Origin: Candidatus Centipeda massiliensis
GTDB lineage: Bacteria; Bacillota; Negativicutes; Selenomonadales; Selenomonadaceae
Direction of reading: 5' to 3'
DNA length: 64,000 nucleotides
Assembly (NCBI RefSeq): GCF_900290285.1
Contig: NZ_LT985758.1
Location: 62,001 to 126,000 of the forward strand
This document shows, one piece after another, positions 60,942 through 64,000 of this stretch; position 1 is the stretch's first letter; every line of letters starts with the position of its first letter. The notes below the pieces were generated by a model. That model saw only the letters and a list, made by a program, of their open reading frames with translations. It was not told where the DNA came from and ran no database searches. Made by a program: the position numbers and the translations under genes.

Positions 60942-61097
60942 AAAAAAAGTGTACCCCGTTCCGCCTGTTTCCCGATAAAATCTCATGGAAAAATAAAGAT
61001 GCTTATGATATACTGATTCTACACGCCTTATTGGCGGCGTATATGGAATTATTGATACGAATACATCTCATTTGTATGGAAGGAGACTCCTTTTACA

Positions 61098-62132
61098 ATG
61101 TTTGGTCTTTTTGGTGGACATGATATGGGGATTGACCTCGGCACGGCAAATACATTGGTACATGTCAAGGGACGCGGGATTGTTCTGCGCGAGCCGTCTG
61201 TTGTTGCGATCAAGAGTGATTCGGGTGACGTGCTTGCAGTGGGCGAGGAAGCTAAGCAGATGATCGGCCGTACCCCTGGAAATATTGTAGCAATTCGTCC
61301 GATGAAGGACGGTGTTATTGCGGATTTTGATGTGACGCAAGCGATGCTGAAATACTTTATCCGCAAGGCAATGCGATCAAAATCGTTTGTTCGTCCACGT
61401 GTTGTGGTCGGCGTTCCCTCCGGCGTGACGGAGGTGGAAAAGCGCGCGGTCATCGACGCGGCACAGCAGGCAGGTGCACGCGAGGCATATCTGATTGAGG
61501 AGCCAATGGCGGCGGCGATTGGTGCAGGGCTTCCGGTCGAGGAGGCAACGGGCAGCATGGTCGTCGATATCGGCGGCGGCACGACGGAGATCGCCGTGAT
61601 CTCCCTCGGCGGTATTGTGACGAGCCGTTCCATCCGCATCGGCGGCGATGAGATGGACTCGTCGATTGTGCAGTACATCAAGCGGATGTATAACCTCATG
61701 ATCGGTGAGCGGACGGCAGAGGAGATCAAAATCACGGTCGGAACGGCGATTGTGACGCCGGATACGGATCGTACGATGGACATTCGCGGACGTGATCTCG
61801 TGAGTGGTCTGCCGAAGACGCTGACGATCCGCGCGAAGGAGATCCGTGAGGCACTGAACGAGCCGATCTATAAGATTATCGATGCAGTGAAGGGGACACT
61901 TGAGAAGACACCACCGGAACTCGCGGCGGATGTCATGGATCATGGCATTATGATGACGGGCGGAGGGGCACTTCTCATGAATCTTGACAAGCTGCTCTCG
62001 CATGAGACAGGGATGCCCGTCCTCGTATCCGAGGATGCGCTCTCCTGCGTCGGTGAGGGGACTGGGCGGACACTTGAGAACATCGGGCTGCTCAAGAATG
62101 TCGTCATGTCCTCCAAGAAATTGAAACAATGA
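61098..62132 (+). CDS. mreB: Rod-shape-determining protein MreB
   Basis: Bacterial actin that positions elongasome cell-wall synthesis, 344 residues. The ASKHA nucleotide motifs are [27 protein letters not shown] (about 12-38), [17 protein letters not shown] (about 102-118), [19 protein letters not shown] (about 155-173) and [18 protein letters not shown] (about 289-306). An amphipathic N-terminus ([11 protein letters not shown]) suits membrane contact. It overlaps mreC by 4 bp. Confidence 0.96.
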   Translation: MFGLFGGHDMGIDLGTANTLVHVKGRGIVLREPSVVAIKSDSGDVLAVGEEAKQMIGRTPGNIVAIRPMKDGVIADFDVTQAMLKYFIRKAMRSKSFVRPRVVVGVPSGVTEVEKRAVIDAAQQAGAREAYLIEEPMAAAIGAGLPVEEATGSMVVDIGGGTTEIAVISLGGIVTSRSIRIGGDEMDSSIVQYIKRMYNLMIGERTAEEIKITVGTAIVTPDTDRTMDIRGRDLVSGLPKTLTIRAKEIREALNEPIYKIIDAVKGTLEKTPPELAADVMDHGIMMTGGGALLMNLDKLLSHETGMPVLVSEDALSCVGEGTGRTLENIGLLKNVVMSSKKLKQ

Positions 62133-63070
62133 TTGATCGAATCGGACGGGCAAGGCAGTCAGGCCGCAAGATCTGGGCGCTGCTCTTTGTTCTGCTCGCT
62201 CTGTTCTGCGTCATTTTCTTTGCCGCACGTGGACGATTTCAGGCGACTGCATCGACGAGTACGGTCGGAACCGTGCTTGCCCCCTTTGAGATGATCTTTT
62301 CCTATGCGGGGCAGCAGATTCAATATGTGACGTCGAACCTGTGGGAAATTGCTACGGTGCATGAGCAGAATAAGATGCTCAAGAATGAGGTCGAGCAGCT
62401 GCGTCAGCAAAATACGATGGCAGAGGAGTACGCGGCGGAGAATGCACGCCTGCGCGAACTGCTGGCGTACAAGCAGTCGGTGCAGCAGTTCGATCTCCTT
62501 GCTGCGCGTGTAATTGGGCGGGATGCGGCACTCTGGACGAGTACCATTGTCGTGGATCGTGGCTCAAAGGATGGGGTGCGCGAGAACATGCCCGTGGTCA
62601 CGGGCAAGGGGCTTGTGGGACGCATAACGGAGGTTGCACCACTTTCATCCAAGGTGCAGCTGATCCTTGATGTGCGCTCCTCCGTCGGGACGCTTGTTCA
62701 GCGTACGGAATCCCGTGTGACGGGCATTGTCTCGGGGTCAATGGACAACCCCTATATGCCGCAGATGGTGAACATTCCACGCAATGCGGATGTGCAGGAT
62801 GGTGATATTGTCATTACATCCGGCTTCGGAGGAATCTATCCGAAGGGGATTCCGGTGGGGCGGATTGTTTCCCAGCACAGTGATGATACCGGGCTTCTCA
62901 AGGTCGCACTCATCGATACAGCGGTAGATTTCCAGCGGCTTGAGGATGTGGCGATCATTACGGCATCGCGTGAGGCACCTCCAGCTCCCATTCAGCCCGC
63001 GCCGCTCAGCCCCGGTGCGGCTGCAGCAGCTCAGATCTCTGCGACACAGACAAAGGCGGCGACGCAGTGA
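62129..63070 (+). CDS. mreC: Rod-shape-determining protein MreC
   Basis: Bitopic elongasome scaffold, 313 residues. Membrane helix about 12-34, periplasmic coiled coil about 70-112 ([36 protein letters not shown]), then the beta-domain with [39 protein letters not shown] and [23 protein letters not shown]. An Ala/Pro-rich C-terminal tail follows. Overlaps mreB and mreD by 4 bp each. Confidence 0.95.
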   Translation: MIDRIGRARQSGRKIWALLFVLLALFCVIFFAARGRFQATASTSTVGTVLAPFEMIFSYAGQQIQYVTSNLWEIATVHEQNKMLKNEVEQLRQQNTMAEEYAAENARLRELLAYKQSVQQFDLLAARVIGRDAALWTSTIVVDRGSKDGVRENMPVVTGKGLVGRITEVAPLSSKVQLILDVRSSVGTLVQRTESRVTGIVSGSMDNPYMPQMVNIPRNADVQDGDIVITSGFGGIYPKGIPVGRIVSQHSDDTGLLKVALIDTAVDFQRLEDVAIITASREAPPAPIQPAPLSPGAAAAAQISATQTKAATQ

Positions 63071-63564
63071 AAAAACACCGTTACTTTATTGTTTTTTTCG
63101 TTGTACTCTTTGCGCTGCAGTTCTCTTTTTTGCCGCTTATCTCTGTCTATGGGGTTGTACCGGATCTGCTGCTTTTAGCGACGGTTTCTTATGCTTTTTT
63201 GCGCGGCAGTGCGTGGGGCGGATTTGTCGGATTTTCCATTGGTCTGATGGAGGATCTCAGTGTGGGTTCCTTCTTTGGACTGCATGCGTTTACACTGACG
63301 CTGATCGGACTCTTCTTTGGACGGTTCTCTGACCGCGTATTTAAAGAGCAGTTCTTTCTTCCAATTACGGCGTCAATCGCGGCGACCTTTGCCAAATACG
63401 TGATTTCGGCACTCATCGTGTATTTGCTTGGCTATCATTTCAATCCCTTTCTGCATATAGGGCGCGTGCTTTTCATTCTGCTGCTGTTCCAGCTGATCTT
63501 TGCTTATCCGATTCACTGGGCGACCTTTCATCTGGATAAGCGCATACGCGATCCGAAGCGTTAG
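63067..63564 (+). CDS. mreD: Rod-shape-determining protein MreD
   Basis: Integral membrane elongasome protein, 165 residues with five or six hydrophobic helices. The MreD pattern is present: LISVYGVVPDLLLLATVSYAFLRG then GGFVGFSIGLMEDLSVGSFFGLHAFTLTLIGLFFGRF. Overlaps mreC by 4 bp. Confidence 0.9.
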   Translation: MKKHRYFIVFFVVLFALQFSFLPLISVYGVVPDLLLLATVSYAFLRGSAWGGFVGFSIGLMEDLSVGSFFGLHAFTLTLIGLFFGRFSDRVFKEQFFLPITASIAATFAKYVISALIVYLLGYHFNPFLHIGRVLFILLLFQLIFAYPIHWATFHLDKRIRDPKR

Positions 63565-63587
63565 AACGTATTTCTCGGAGTGTAATT

Positions 63588-64000
63588 GTGAACGAAAATG
63601 AAGATTTTAGCGGGCGGCTGCAATTCCTGAGAGCTGTGATTGTCCTTATCATCATGGTGCTGATCGGTCGTGCTGGCTATTTGCAGGTCTATGACGGTGA
63701 ACTCTACGCACGTCTTGCAGAGGGCAACCGCATCCGCATCATACCGGCAGAGGCGGCGCGCGGGACATTTTATGACCGCAATGGCGAACTCCTCGTGACG
63801 AACCGCCCCGGTTTTGCGGTATCGCTGCTTCCTTTGACGGAGCCGGTTTCTCCTGAGGTGATCGCGCGTGTATCAAAGCTCATCAATGTTCCGGTGGCGG
63901 AGATTCAACAGAAGATTGATGCGCACATTGGATTTGACCCAATTCGCATCAAAACCGATGTATTGCCGGACATTGTCACGATCATTGAGGAGCAAAAGGA
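63588..64000 (+). CDS. mrdA: Penicillin-binding protein 2, N-terminal part (runs off the window)
   Basis: Class B transpeptidase of the elongasome, first 137 residues. A GTG start at 63588 follows GGAGTG. The membrane anchor is LRAVIVLIIMVLIGRAGYLQV (about 11-31), followed by the PBP dimerisation-domain motif RIRIIPAEAARGTFYDRNGELLVTNRPGFAVSLLP. The transpeptidase domain lies beyond the window. Gene order mreBCD-mrdA is the usual one. Confidence 0.93.
   Translation, partial: MNENEDFSGRLQFLRAVIVLIIMVLIGRAGYLQVYDGELYARLAEGNRIRIIPAEAARGTFYDRNGELLVTNRPGFAVSLLPLTEPVSPEVIARVSKLINVPVAEIQQKIDAHIGFDPIRIKTDVLPDIVTIIEEQK

Overview
The window reads as a chromosomal segment of an anaerobic, outer-membrane-bearing Firmicute of the Negativicutes, most likely Selenomonas or a close relative. 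This is an inference from gene content: an SLH-domain (OmpM-type) porin and a TonB/ExbB/ExbD/receptor operon show a diderm envelope, while the housekeeping gene order (thrS-infC-rpmI-rplT, pheST-zapA, yacL-ispD-ispF, mreBCD) is typical of Firmicutes. Carboxynorspermidine genes, rubrerythrin, a giant 2-hydroxyacyl-CoA dehydratase activase and an NrfHA nitrite reductase fit a strict anaerobe.

Layout. 0-7 kb: the tail of an aldo/keto reductase, then cytochrome c maturation (ccmABCEF, with a CxxxY-type CcmE and no ccmD/G/H) followed by nrfHA, the cytochrome c this machinery would serve. 7-12.5 kb: TauE exporter, CstA transporter, YbjN-like protein, polysaccharide deacetylase and SLH porin. 12.5-17 kb (minus strand): GltD-like oxidoreductase, a small ORF, trpE, trpG and a HAD phosphatase. 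17-27 kb: a chemotaxis-receptor remnant, the carboxy(nor)spermidine pair, ahpC with a domain-permuted AhpF, rubrerythrin, thiE, a MntA-HepT toxin-antitoxin pair coupled to a hydroxyacid dehydrogenase, and a metallo-beta-lactamase/beta-CASP protein. 27-36.5 kb: the 1419-residue activase, an SOS-type LysM protein, thrS and the IF3-L35-L20 operon with an attenuator-like leader and an apparent AUA start. 36.5-45.5 kb: trxA, a PAS-GGDEF-EAL protein, queF, a pyridoxal kinase, repeat DNA, a radical SAM protein, thiT, pheST and zapA. 45.6-50.2 kb (minus strand): tonB, exbD, exbB and a TonB-dependent receptor behind a Fur-box promoter, with a 12-G tract at the start of the mature receptor. 50.3-54.6 kb: yacL-ispD-ispF-fabK and an unknown gene. 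54.6-60.8 kb: a broken AbiE locus, a two-domain CobT-like fusion whose linker is encoded by dispersed repeat DNA, tex, a PerR/Fur regulator and an AdoMet-decarboxylase-like protein lacking the pyruvoyl serine. 61-64 kb: mreBCD and the start of PBP2.

Across the window runs a dispersed repeat about 162 bp long with 15-bp terminal inverted repeats. There are three full copies (4786, 22300, 49927) and four solitary ends. A second, GC-rich repeat family occurs at 23042, 40035-40245 and inside the CobT-like gene. No tRNA, rRNA, CRISPR array or complete IS element was seen.
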